Below are positions 17,546-26,086 of a stretch of DNA of 64,000 nucleotides, in pieces. The notes under the pieces were generated by a model, which was given only the letters and a program-made list of their open reading frames with translations, did no database searches and was not told the DNA's origin. The position numbers and the translations under genes are program-made. Within the stretch, counting starts at the first letter, position 1, and every line of letters begins with the position of its first letter. Source of the DNA: Amycolatopsis sp. 2-15 (lineage in GTDB: Bacteria > Actinomycetota > Actinomycetes > Mycobacteriales > Pseudonocardiaceae); the NCBI RefSeq assembly GCF_030285625.1, contig NZ_CP127294.1, positions 4,164,001-4,228,000 of the forward strand, read 5' to 3'.

Positions 17546-18199
17546 GTGGTAGGGCACTACCAGGAGGCGGTGTTCTTCGACAGGTACAACCCCTCCCTCG
17601 AAGTGATCCTCAACCCCAAACCGATCGCGAAGCAGCTCAGCGGCAAGCTGACCGAAGACCCCTGGGACAACTCGCTGCTGCTGACCGCCGTCGACACAGA
17701 CCAGATGCGCTACGCAGAACAGGTCACCCGGAAAGTCAGCGGCGAGGTGCGCGACGCGCTGACCAGACGGCTGGCAACACAGCTTCCCCGCGACTGCTCG
17801 GCGCAGGTGCCGATGGCCCTCTCGGGCGTGGCCGTTGCATCCTCGGCGGCGACGCCGATCACGTTCGTGGGTGTTGCTGACGCCGTGCACGATGGTCAGG
17901 TCTTTGAGCTGAAGTTCGTGTCCGAACTCGACCGCGCCATGTTCCTCCAGCTGGCCCTCTACCTGGTGATGGGCGGATACCAGACGGGTGTCCTGTGGAA
18001 CACGCGTACCGACGAACGCTGGGCAGTGCAGGTGCCCGACCGCGAGAAATTCATGCACGCCGTCATCGTGTGCGTCACCAAACAACGGTATCGGGCGTTC
18101 CAGTCGACGCCGCAACAACCGGAACCGGGCGGCCGGCTCCGCAGGATCGCGGGCGGCTTGCTCGGCCGCTCGCGACGAGACGGACAGCCCCTCATCTGA
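17546..18199 (+). CDS. PD-(D/E)XK nuclease-domain protein, probably 5'-truncated
   Basis: 217 residues. The central segment FVGVADAVHDGQVFELKFVS supplies Asp and the E-x-K pair of a PD-(D/E)XK nuclease core, followed by the usual QLALYL helix and a strand ending TRTDERWAVQV. This arrangement matches nuclease domains found at the C-terminus of UvrD/AddB-like helicases. No helicase part is present, so it is either a stand-alone nuclease or a truncated larger protein. It starts at GTG. Confidence 0.55.
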   Translation: MVGHYQEAVFFDRYNPSLEVILNPKPIAKQLSGKLTEDPWDNSLLLTAVDTDQMRYAEQVTRKVSGEVRDALTRRLATQLPRDCSAQVPMALSGVAVASSAATPITFVGVADAVHDGQVFELKFVSELDRAMFLQLALYLVMGGYQTGVLWNTRTDERWAVQVPDREKFMHAVIVCVTKQRYRAFQSTPQQPEPGGRLRRIAGGLLGRSRRDGQPLI

Positions 18200-18300
18200 A
18201 GCACAGCGGCCAACGGGGACCGCACTGTTCGCACAGACACCTGACCAGGTACTACCCACTCACTTGGCAGTTTTGACGTGTATCCCGGCGGCCCCCTCTG

Positions 18301-18495
18301 AAGAAGCGCGCCACCGATGTGCTGGCCTACTTCGACCGGCCAGGAACGCGCAACGGCCCGACGGAGGCGATCAACGGCCGACTCGAGCACCTGCGCGGCT
18401 CCGCGCTCGGATTCCGCAACCTCACCCACTACATCGCCCGGAGCCTGCTCGAGACGGGGCGGCTTCAGGCCGCAGCTACATCCTCGACCGTGAAG
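18301..18495 (+). pseudogene. ISL3-family transposase, C-terminal relic
   Basis: The frame reads KRATDVLAYFDRPGTRNGPT, then EAINGRLEHLRGSALGFRNL and YIARSLLE. This is the conserved end of ISL3 transposases, with the catalytic Glu in TEAINGR. A frame change near 18466 removes the last residues. The rest of the element is absent. Confidence 0.75.
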
Positions 18496-18682
18496 AGCCG
18501 CTTTGCCTGGTCGAACACCCTCACACCACCGATCGGTCAGCGTTGGAATGAGGACTACGATGAAGATCAAATCTCTGGCGCACAACGAAGGGATGTGAAC
18601 AGGCTCTCAGTACCGCGGGGCTACGCAAGGGGGATCAGCTGCGTTACATGACACAACCGTAACGAAACTTTGGAAGGTCGCC

Positions 18683-18861
18683 ATGGCGAACACCTACGAA
18701 CACGGCCGCGTCGGTCTGCTTCTCATTGACCTCGTGAACGAGAACTTCTCGGAAGACGGCAAGGCGTACTCGATCTACGCGCCGGAGTACGAGCGGCTCG
18801 GCACGATCGAGAACCTGAAAAAGCTGATCGACGGAGTGCGCGAGCACGCGAACGTGACGAA
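18683..18861 (+). pseudogene. Isochorismatase-family hydrolase, 5' part
   Basis: Starts MANTYEHGRVGLLLIDLVNE, the N-terminus of an isochorismatase-like cysteine hydrolase with the catalytic Asp in LLIDLVN. After VREHANVT the frame runs into unrelated sequence. The rest of the protein is on the opposite strand at 19270-19732. Inverting 18862-19732 restores a continuous frame of 213 residues. Confidence 0.85.
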
Positions 18862-19260
18862 GAAGAGCTGGAAGACGAAGATCCCCAGGGTGGTGGCGCG
18901 CGGGCCGAACCGTCTGATGTGGATCGCCCCGAAGATGAGCACCACGAACACCGCGTCGGCCAGGACCCGGTACGGGGTCAGCACGCTGCCGAGCGCCATC
19001 GTGGCCAGCGCGACCGGCACGCCGGCAATCAGCGTCAGTGCCTGATCACGGAGCCGGGGCTCGGTCACCGCGACCGTGGTGACCATGGCGGTGAGTGCGC
19101 CTGCGACGAGGATCGGGACCCCGGCGCGCGCCGCCGCGAGGACGCCGAGCGTCAGCACCACGGCGAAGACCGTGCTGAGCGCGGAAAACAGCCGGAGCAG
19201 TCCGGGATCGGAGGCGATGAACCGATCCCGGACGTCCGTCAACCCGATTGCAGTGCGCAT
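18862..19260 (-). pseudogene. FUSC-family membrane protein, 5' part
   Basis: Starts MRTAIGLTDVRDRFIASDPG and contains four hydrophobic segments (for example FAVVLTLGVLAAARAGVPIL and ADAVFVVLIFGAIHI). It ends at LGIFVFQLFFV. This is the N-terminal membrane half of a fusaric-acid-resistance-like (FUSC) transporter. The continuation GTQVAQLPALFAAVAVA is at 19739 on the plus strand. In the ancestral order it followed the isochorismatase gene by 9 bases. Confidence 0.85.
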
Positions 19261-19269
19261 CGCCGTGGG

Positions 19270-19732
19270 TCAGGCCGCCGCGGACTTGTTGAGCGAAGCG
19301 AGGAACTCGTCGACGCTGATCACGTTGTGGGAGATCATGTTCAGGCCGCGCATCATCGCCTGGTACGTGACCAGGCCACCGGGCGCGGCGATCGCGTCGG
19401 TGAAGGTCGTGACGTGGTAGCCGCGCTCCATCGCGGTACGCGCGGTCGACTCCACGGCCATGATCCCGGAGACGCCGGCGATCGCGAGGTACTCGACGTT
19501 CCTCTGGCGGAGCTGGAACTCGAGGTCGGTGTGGGCGAACACGTCGAGGCTCTTGTGCGGCGCGAGCACCACGTCGCCCGGCTTAGGCGCCAGGTCCTCG
19601 AAGAACTCGGCGTTCCACGTGCCGGCTTCGAACAGGCGCTTGTCGAACATCTGGCGGTGGATCCCGGACACGTGCTTCCACGAGTCGTAGTCCGCGTCGG
19701 TGAACGCGGTGGAGGAGTAGAAGACCACGCAG
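19270..19732 (-). pseudogene. Isochorismatase-family hydrolase, 3' part
   Basis: Reads NCVVFYSSTAFTDADYDSWK through LAPHKSLDVFAHTDLEFQLR to EYLAIAGVSGIMAVESTART. Lys in the HKS segment and the GV/S...ESTA block are where isochorismatase-like hydrolases place the catalytic Lys and Cys. At the Cys position this protein has Ala (IMAVEST), so even the restored protein may lack the nucleophile. Confidence 0.8.
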
Positions 19733-19738
19733 TTCGTC

Positions 19739-21451
19739 GGGACGCAGGTGGCCCAGCTGCCGGCGCTGTTCGCCGCCGTCGCGGTGGCCTTCGCAGGCTC
19801 GGCGGTCACGCGCTTCGCCGTGCTGCGGCCGCGTCCGGAGCGGACCCTGGCGCGGCTGCGGCGCGCCTTCCACGTGCGGCTGGTGTTCGTGCTCGACGCG
19901 CTCGCGGAGGTGGCCGAGGGCGATGCCGCGGACGACCTGCGCCGGGCCGCGGCCCGCCTGCACGCGAGCGCGTTGATGATCCAAAACCGGCTGGGGGCAG
20001 GCACCGCGGACGCGGCGGCGATTCAGCGGCGCGTCGCGGAAGCCGAGACAGCCGTGGAGCGACTGGCGGTCCTGGTCTTGCGGTTCCGGTCGCCCGGAAC
20101 CGATCTCGACTCTTTGACCCGGCACCTGCCTGCGCGGGAGCCCACCGGCGCTGTCGACGAACGCGATGCCGTAGTGCTGCCCCGGCTGGTCGCCGAGCTG
20201 CGGGCGGTGCGGGGCGCGCTCGGCTCCGCGTCACCGGTGGAGGTGCGCGACCGGCTCCTGGGCTACCGCGACGACGAAGACCTGCCCGATGCGTCGCCCG
20301 CGCTGCAGGACGTCTTCCGCTCGCTGGGCGACTTCGCCTTCGCGCTGTTCGGCTTGCGGCTGGCCGCCGGTGATGACTCGCCCGCCGCGGACCCGCCCGA
20401 GACGGCCCAGGCGCGCGCGGAGCTGCAGGCGCAGGACCGCGGACTGGCCACCGCGCGCATCCGGCCCACGACGAGGACTGCGTTGCAGGTCTCGATCGGG
20501 TCCGCGCTCGCCATCGCCGGCGGCGAGCTGCTGTCGCCGGAGCGCTGGTACTGGGCGGTGTTCACGTGCTGGGTGGTCTTCATCAGCACCACCTCAACCG
20601 GCGAGATACTGGTGCGCGGCTACCGGCGCCTGCTCGGCACGCTCGCCGGCGTCGCCACGGGCCTTGCCCTGGCGGCGTTGATCGGCGACGACCCGTGGCT
20701 GGCCTTCGCGCTCGCGATCGGCAGCGTGTTCGGGATGTACTACACGAGCGCGGTGTCGTACACGCTGATGTCCTTCTTCGTCACCACGATGATCGGGATG
20801 CTGTACACGCTGCTGCACGTGCTCACCCCGGGTGTGCTGGTGGTGCGCATCGAGGAGACGGCGCTGGGCATCGTGGCCGGCCTGGTCGCTGCCGCGCTCG
20901 TCCTGCCGGTGCGTACGCGCGACCGCACGAACCAGCAGCTGCGCACGGTGCTCGACCGGCTGCGCTCGGCACTGGCCACATCGGTGGCCCGGCTCTCCGG
21001 CTCCGCGGATGGCGACCGGCTGGCCTCGGCCCGTGCGCTCGACACTGCCCTTGACGCGCTGCGGCTTTCGGTGCAGCCGCTGATCACACCGGTCGCCCCG
21101 ATGCGCTCCCGGCGGCGTACCACGCGGTCCGTGCTCGGCCTGCTCGAGACGGCCGCCTTCCACGTCCGCAGTTTGGCCGCCACCGCCGAGCCGGTGCCGT
21201 CGGGCGTGGATTCCCGGCTGGCTGCCGAGGCCACGCGGATCGACCACAACCTGGAAGCCCTCGCTTCGCGGGTGAGCGGCTCGGACGGTGTGCTCGCTCG
21301 CGGTGCCGGCGTTCCGGCTCTCGCGGGCGGCCCCGGCCGCCCCGCTGACACCCACACCACGCGCCGGGCGCTGCGGCACCTGCGGCGGCTGGACGAGAAC
21401 GTGCTGGCCCTGGCTCGCGAGCTCGGCGTGCCGGTCTGCGAGCAGCCTTGA
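19739..21451 (+). pseudogene. FUSC-family membrane protein, 3' part
   Basis: 570 codons beginning GTQVAQLPALFAAVAV, continuing through a long cytoplasmic helical region (RRAFHVRLVFVLDALAEVAE) and the second membrane block (SALAIAGGELLSPERWYWAV, then GMYYTSAVSYTLMSFFVTTM). It ends with a cytoplasmic tail. The domain order is that of bacterial FUSC/YccS-like proteins, thought to export aromatic acids or toxic organics. As it stands the gene lacks its start and first membrane segments. Confidence 0.85.
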
Positions 21452-21495
21452 CCGCAGGTCACAGCGGGCCCCGGCCTGGCTACGATTTCGCGACG

Positions 21496-21666
21496 ATGGC
21501 CTGGGAAGAGCTAAAATCGGCGTATCGAGACAGCCAAAAGCGTTGGTACGACGAGGTTGTGCAGCTCGACTTCGACGTTCGCCGCGGTGCGATGTTCACC
21601 GGCGTCAAAACCCTCCACGACGGCGTGCAGGTCCTGGAGGAGATCGCGAAGAAACTCGACTCCTGA
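21496..21666 (+). pseudogene. Fragment homologous to the C-terminus of the 15402-15974 protein
   Basis: The codons YRDSQKRWYDEVVQLDFDVR, then RGAMFTGVKTLHDGVQVLEE, closely match the last 50 residues of the membrane-anchored protein at 15402-15974. No transmembrane or Ig-like portion precedes them. The ATG at 21496 gives a short frame but is probably fortuitous. Confidence 0.65.
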
Positions 21667-21758
21667 CGGGTGCGGGGCGGCCGTGGGGTAGCCGTAGTAC
21701 TCGCCGAAAATCGGGCGGATATGGGTTGACCTGCGGCGATGTCGTGGGTGAGGCGTGG

Positions 21759-21998
21759 TCAGCGTGGCTTTCGTCGGACCGCACGGAGAGCAGGGACGCT
21801 GTTCACGGCCATGACAGACCACCACCCGATGTCCTTGCCTGCGCAGAGCAGCACCACGCCGAGCAGGACAGCAACCGCAGTGGCCGTGACCGCCACGAGC
21901 GTGACCAGTCGCCGGAACGCTGCCTTGCTGGTCAGGGCGCGGGTGAGCATGTCCTGAAGTAGCGCGATCCAGGACGGGGACGCCGGCGTCATCGTCAC
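21759..21998 (-). CDS. Small membrane protein
   Basis: 79 residues with one strongly hydrophobic segment (RLVTLVAVTATAVAVLLGVV) flanked by basic residues and a basic tail (RAVRRKPR). Hydrophobicity and charge pattern look genuine. GTG at 21998 or ATG at 21992 could be the start. Function unknown. Confidence 0.45.
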   Translation of the reverse strand: MTMTPASPSWIALLQDMLTRALTSKAAFRRLVTLVAVTATAVAVLLGVVLLCAGKDIGWWSVMAVNSVPALRAVRRKPR

Positions 21999-22145
21999 CG
22001 CTCAAGGTCGTGGATCCGGTACAGCCAGCTCACGCAGAAGCCCTGCATCAGGCGGCACGGCGACCTTGTCGGGCATCGACTGCAGCGCGGGCAACACCAC
22101 CAGCGTCAGTGCCCATCGACCACCAACCGGCAGGTCACATAGTTG

Positions 22146-22607
22146 TCAGGTACGTTCCCAGACCAGCTTGGTCGCAGACTCCTCCCCACGAACGACGATC
22201 GGGTCGGCCGTGGCAAGCTGCAGGCGACGCCCATCGAGGGAGACGATGCGCTCCTGTGTCTGGCCAAGCCAGTTAGGGAACAGGCTGACGGTCATGTGGT
22301 GGGTGAGTCGGCCGTCGGGGCTCACCTCGAACGGGCCCGAGTAGGCGATGTAGCCGCGTGCAGCTGCCGCTAGCTCGTTGTGGTCCGCTTGGTGCAGATC
22401 ACCCTTGACGAACGGCGGTGGGTCTGCCGCCATGAGCTGGGCCGACATGTAGCCGTCCGCGGTGTAGAGCAGCAGCCCCCAAGCGTCCTTACCCAGGGGA
22501 TGCCAGACGGTCCCGGTAGTGATGCTCCGCGTCTCGTACGAAACGAGTCGCCAGGCTCCTACCAGCTCGGTGCGAAGGTCCGCTGCGTTCATGAGCGTGT
22601 TATCCAT
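22146..22607 (-). CDS. Lipocalin-like domain protein
   Basis: 153 residues from ATG 22607 (an ATG at 22592 is also possible). LVGAWRLVSYETRSITTGTV near the N-terminus, then GLLLYTADGYMSAQLMAADP, GYIAYSGPFEV and a C-terminal LATADPIVVRGEE, give the typical lipocalin_5 pattern. In that pattern a G-x-W near the start and the Y-x-x-x-G-Y-M-S turn are conserved. Such proteins occur beside oxidoreductases in actinobacteria; here an SDR remnant lies just upstream. Probably a small-ligand binder of unknown specificity. Confidence 0.75.
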   Translation of the reverse strand: MDNTLMNAADLRTELVGAWRLVSYETRSITTGTVWHPLGKDAWGLLLYTADGYMSAQLMAADPPPFVKGDLHQADHNELAAAARGYIAYSGPFEVSPDGRLTHHMTVSLFPNWLGQTQERIVSLDGRRLQLATADPIVVRGEESATKLVWERT

Positions 22608-22641
22608 CCTCGATGGTGTTCGGATCGGCGTACTCGCCTTG

Positions 22642-22925
22642 TCAGTGCGCGGTCCATCCGCCGTCGATGGACAGCGAGGCACCACTGATGAACGAAGCCT
22701 GCGGGCCAATCAGGTACAGGACCAGTTCGGCGATCTCCTCCGGTTCCATGAACCGCTTGATCACGGCGCCGGCCAGCAGGATCTCGGACGCGACGCGGTC
22801 GGGGCTGATGTGGTGTGCGGCAGCCTGGTCGTCGATCTGCTTCTCCAGGATCGGGGTCCATATCCCGGCCGGGTTGATGCAGTTGGAGGTGACGCCGTGG
22901 GCTGCGCCCATCTGCGGGCCCGCGC
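22642..22925 (-). pseudogene. Short-chain dehydrogenase, 3' part
   Basis: Reads HGVTSNCINPAGIWTPILEK, then EEIAELVLYLIGPQASFISG and LSIDGGWTA. These are the N-x-I/V-N-P-G segment and the C-terminal F-I-S-G...D-G-G-W motif of SDR enzymes. The catalytic Ser-Tyr-Lys region and the nucleotide-binding part are missing here. The N-terminal part of an SDR is found at 25020-25297 on the same strand, with a carboxylesterase/TetR block in between. Confidence 0.75.
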
Positions 22926-22940
22926 TGCCCGCTGTGATCC

Positions 22941-24269
22941 TCAGCGGCGCCAGTGGCGGACGGCGGCTGAGTCTGCCGTGTATTGCGGCCAGGGCGGCTC
23001 GGTGGCCGGGGTGCCGGTGCGGATGAAGCCGAGCCAGGCGGCGCGCAGGCGCCGGCCCAGTGCCTCGATGTCGTTCGGGTCCGCTCCGGCGAGCATCGGC
23101 GCGGTGGCCCAGTCGGCGGCGGTGCCGAACAGGAAGGGTAGCTCGATGCAATGGGTGGCCCCGAAGGGGGACGCGGGCGGGGCGTAGTCAAAGCGGTAGG
23201 CCCGGACGCGCGCCCCGCTGTCGTTGAGGCGGGCGGCCAGGCGACGGGTGGGGCGGTTGCACACGGTGTCGCTCGCGTGATGTTCCCAGGTGTTGGTGAT
23301 CACTGGTCCCACGGCGGGAACTCGGCGCAGGCGGCGCAGCGCCGGATTCAAGGTGTAGAAGGCGCTCATCTCGCGTGCGGTGGTGCCGATGATGACGTCC
23401 AGCGTGGGTGCGCGGTCGACGAGGCAGGCGGTCCAGTCCGCCTCGTCCGGGAGGGGCCCGACTCCGGGGATGGGACAGAACGGGGAGATGATTTTCAGCC
23501 CGAACCTGCCGGCAGCTGCGCGCGCGACCTCACTCTGGGCATCGAGGATGTCGGGCACCGAAGCGGCGCGCGGGTCCTGACCGAGCCGGGTGAGGAATCG
23601 TTGGGCGGAACGCTGGGCGGTGCGGGCACTAGTGAGGTCGAGACGCGGCGAACTTTGGAGGATGGCCCGGCGGAAGAGGTTCTCGGCGGCGGGCATGCCC
23701 AGTAGGCACCGCACGGTGTGGCCACCTGCGGACTGGCCGGCCACCGTCACCGCGTCCGGGTCACCACCGAAGGCGGCGATGTTTTGGTGCACCCACCTCA
23801 GCGCGGCGAGCTGGTCGGCAAGGCCCAGGTTGCCCTCGGAGATCCCCGGGGCACGCAGATAACCGAGCACGCCCAGCCGGTAGCTGACCGAGACGACGAC
23901 CACGTCACCTTCCTGGGCCAGCCGGTGACCGCCGTACCACTTCCACGAGCCGGCGCCCGAGATCCAGGCGCCGCCGTGGAACCACACCAGCACCGGGCGG
24001 GCACGATCGTCGGCCCCAGGAGTGGTGATGGTCAGGTTCAGGCAGTCCTCACCCTGTTCGTGGGGCTCCGGAGCACCCATGACGGGCTCCAGCCGGGACG
24101 GCCGCTGCGGGGCGATCGGACCGTCGACGGTGGCGTCGCGCTCCCCGCTCCAGGTGGGCACCCGGCGGGGCGGGCCGAACCGCTCGCAGGTGGCATAGCG
24201 CACACCCCGGAAAACGGTCAGGCCGTCCTCGACCCGCCCGCGCAGCACGCCATCGGCGGTCTTGGCCAT
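22941..24269 (-). CDS. Type-B carboxylesterase
   Basis: 442 residues from ATG 24269. FRGVRYA near the N-terminus, EDCLNLTITTP, the oxyanion hole HGGAWISGAG, the nucleophile GQSAGGHTV (Ser near 190) and the His segment GATHCIELPFLFG are in the order of the carboxylesterase/para-nitrobenzyl esterase family. No signal peptide, so probably cytoplasmic. It is transcribed divergently from a TetR regulator and shares the twin-palindrome region with it. It is intact, although it sits between two halves of an SDR gene. Confidence 0.88.
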   Translation of the reverse strand: MAKTADGVLRGRVEDGLTVFRGVRYATCERFGPPRRVPTWSGERDATVDGPIAPQRPSRLEPVMGAPEPHEQGEDCLNLTITTPGADDRARPVLVWFHGGAWISGAGSWKWYGGHRLAQEGDVVVVSVSYRLGVLGYLRAPGISEGNLGLADQLAALRWVHQNIAAFGGDPDAVTVAGQSAGGHTVRCLLGMPAAENLFRRAILQSSPRLDLTSARTAQRSAQRFLTRLGQDPRAASVPDILDAQSEVARAAAGRFGLKIISPFCPIPGVGPLPDEADWTACLVDRAPTLDVIIGTTAREMSAFYTLNPALRRLRRVPAVGPVITNTWEHHASDTVCNRPTRRLAARLNDSGARVRAYRFDYAPPASPFGATHCIELPFLFGTAADWATAPMLAGADPNDIEALGRRLRAAWLGFIRTGTPATEPPWPQYTADSAAVRHWRR

Positions 24270-24303
24270 GGTGGTGAGCACAGAAACCTCCTCGGATCAC
24301 GCC

Positions 24304-24371
24304 AACGCAAGTCAACTTGCGTTAATTCCAGTGAAGCCCCCTTCCGGCCGGAACGCAACTCGACTTGCGAT
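24304..24371. promoter_or_regulatory. Twin operators between carboxylesterase and TetR
   Basis: The first is a perfect 20-bp palindrome, AACGCAAGT-CA-ACTTGCGTT at 24304-24323. A second, imperfect copy with the same half-sites (AACGCAACT-CG-ACTTGCGAT) lies at 24352-24371. Spacing centre to centre is 48 bp. They are very likely binding sites of the adjacent TetR protein, controlling both divergent genes. Confidence 0.75.
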
Positions 24372-24381
24372 GATGAGAGGT

Positions 24382-24987
24382 ATGGCACCACCCCACCCGG
24401 CCCCCTCGCACCGTCGCGGCGCCGCCGTACGCCAAGCCGTCCTCGAAGCCACCACCGAACTCCTGGCCGCCGAGGGCCTGGCAGGTGCTCGCGTCGCCGA
24501 CATCGCCGCCCGCGCCGGGGTCCACGAGACCTCCGTCTACCGCCGGTGGGGCACTCGCAACGCCCTGATCCTCGAGGCCCTCTCCGATCGTCTGGATGCT
24601 GAGCTGCCCCGTCCGGACACCGGCTCCATCCGCGAGGACCTGACGGCCTTCTTCACCGACCTGGCTGCCTTCCTCGCCACGCCCACCGGCCGGGCGCTGG
24701 CCCGCATCACCCTCGTCCAACCGGACGACACACGGTTCGAGGAACTGCTCCAGCAGTTTCGGGCCGCCCGCCTCGACCGCGCCGGCGAGGTCATCCACCG
24801 CGGCATCGACCGGGGCGAACTCCCCCGCGAAACCGACGCGGAACTCTTGCTGGAGGCCCTGACTGGCTCGCTGCACTTCCGCGTCCTGGAACGCAATCAG
24901 CCGGCTGACCGCGACTACGTCCGCCGGCTCGTGGACCTCCTGCTGGCCGGAGTCCGCTCCACGACACCGCCTGCCGAACGCGCGTAG
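24382..24987 (+). CDS. TetR-family regulator
   Basis: 201 residues. The N-terminal helix-turn-helix is GARVADIAARAGVHETSVYR followed by RWG, a typical TetR recognition helix. The C-terminal ligand-binding domain is of the TetR_C_11-like type (LATPTGRALARITLVQP). ATG 24382 is preferred over 24370 because the second operator overlaps the latter. It is probably a repressor of the divergent carboxylesterase and of itself. Confidence 0.85.
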   Translation: MAPPHPAPSHRRGAAVRQAVLEATTELLAAEGLAGARVADIAARAGVHETSVYRRWGTRNALILEALSDRLDAELPRPDTGSIREDLTAFFTDLAAFLATPTGRALARITLVQPDDTRFEELLQQFRAARLDRAGEVIHRGIDRGELPRETDAELLLEALTGSLHFRVLERNQPADRDYVRRLVDLLLAGVRSTTPPAERA

Positions 24988-25019
24988 TTACCCAGCCGTC
25001 ACGCCACCCGTCCCGCCCG

Positions 25020-25297
25020 TGGGCATGAAGGCACGTCCCTCTGCGAAGGCCGGCCCACGCGAGGGAGGGAGTCGGCGAGCACAGCCCTGATGTCCAGTAC
25101 CACTTCCTCCACCAGGGGGACTGCTCTGCGAGGTCGGCGAGACCGTCGGCATCGCGGTCCACAGCGCGCACGCGCGCACCCGCGGCGGCGAGGCGAAGCG
25201 CACATGCCCGGCCGACCCCGCTGGCCGCTCCTGTCACCAGAGCGGTCCGGCCGCTGAGATCGATACTGATTACGCTCTGCACAGCGCTCGGCTTCAT
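25020..25297 (-). pseudogene. Short-chain dehydrogenase, 5' part
   Basis: Starts MKPSAVQSVISIDLSGRTAL, then VTGAASGVGRACALRLAAAG with the TGxxxGxG dinucleotide-binding loop and the acidic AVDRDADGL. After LAEQS the frame changes (VEEVVLDIRAVLADSL continues in another frame) and similarity ends. The C-terminal third of an SDR lies 2.1 kb further along the strand. Confidence 0.75.
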
Positions 25298-25502
25298 GAC
25301 GTTCGTTTCCTTCCAATACGGAGAAGGTGGACTGGTCGCGTGTGGCGGCGAGGCCCCACACGCGACCAGCCTGATCGGCTCACGATCGCGCGATGCTCGA
25401 TCGTGATGGGCTTTCATGGGTGCCGCGATTTCTCGTGTGGTTCCGGCGTTACCGCGTTTCGCTGAGCGCTGGCAGGTGCGGACAGCGTGGCCGTGGTCGG
25501 GC

Positions 25503-25868
25503 TCAGACTGGGTCGGCGACGCGCTCGGTGTCGAGCTGTTTAAACCGCGTACGAAGGAAATTCCCCGCTGAGGTGATGATCTCGCGGCTGCGTGGCACGT
25601 AGGCTGACATGTTCAGCACCGCGTGGATCAGACCAGGGATCCGGACGTGTTCCACCGGTACGCCGGCCGCGGCCAATTGCTGGGCGTAGTTCTCGGCTTC
25701 GTCCCGCAGCGGGTCTACCTCGACCGTGATGACGAGGGCGGGGGTGAGCCCTTCGAGCGTCGAGGCTCGACTGGGTGCCGCGAGGGGCGACTTGCGGTCG
25801 CCGTGCTCGCCGAGGTAGCACGCCCACATCTGCTCGATGGCGGCCGTGCGCTGGTCGAACGGCTCACG
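25503..25868 (-). pseudogene. HSL-type alpha/beta hydrolase, 3' part
   Basis: Reads MWACYLGEHGDRKSPLAAPS, then TPALVITVEVDPLRDEAENY (catalytic Asp in D-P-L-R-D-E) and IPGLIHAVLNM (catalytic His). This is the C-terminal third of a hormone-sensitive-lipase-type esterase. The nucleophile region is absent. Similarity stops at about 25862, where a truncated plus-strand gene begins. Confidence 0.7.
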
Positions 25869-26060
25869 GGCACCCGCTGGATCCTGATGCGCGATGCCCG
25901 TGAGGCGGGGGCGTCCTGGTCGGAAATCGGGGCGGCGCTAGGGATGAGCAAGCAGGGTGCGCAGGACTGGTACCGGCGCAAGATCGCCGACCAGGAGAAG
26001 TACGTGCCGGACTTCCACGATGCGGCCCGGGCGCGGGCCGTGCTGGACGAGCAGGGCTGA
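25857..26060 (+). pseudogene. HTH-like hypothetical protein, 5'-truncated
   Basis: Reads DAREAGASWSEIGAALGMSK, then QGAQDWYRRKIADQEKYVPD to the stop. It looks like the C-terminal helix-turn-helix segment of a small actinobacterial protein that normally has about 60 more residues. The upstream part is replaced by the hydrolase relic on the other strand. Possibly DNA-binding. Confidence 0.5.
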
Positions 26061-26086
26061 GAGGCATGCCCGTCACCCGGGCTCGG

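Larger units (their letters stand above)
18862..19732. other. 871-bp inverted segment bounded by a 6-bp inverted repeat
   Basis: The boundaries are GACGAA at 18856-18861 and its complement TTCGTC at 19733-19738. Reversing the segment joins both broken genes in frame: isochorismatase (179 + 463 nt = 213 codons plus stop) and FUSC protein (405 + 1713 nt = 705 codons plus stop). The inverted repeat is short and no recombinase gene is adjacent, so this may be a one-off inversion, a rare phase switch or an assembly artefact. Confidence 0.8.
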
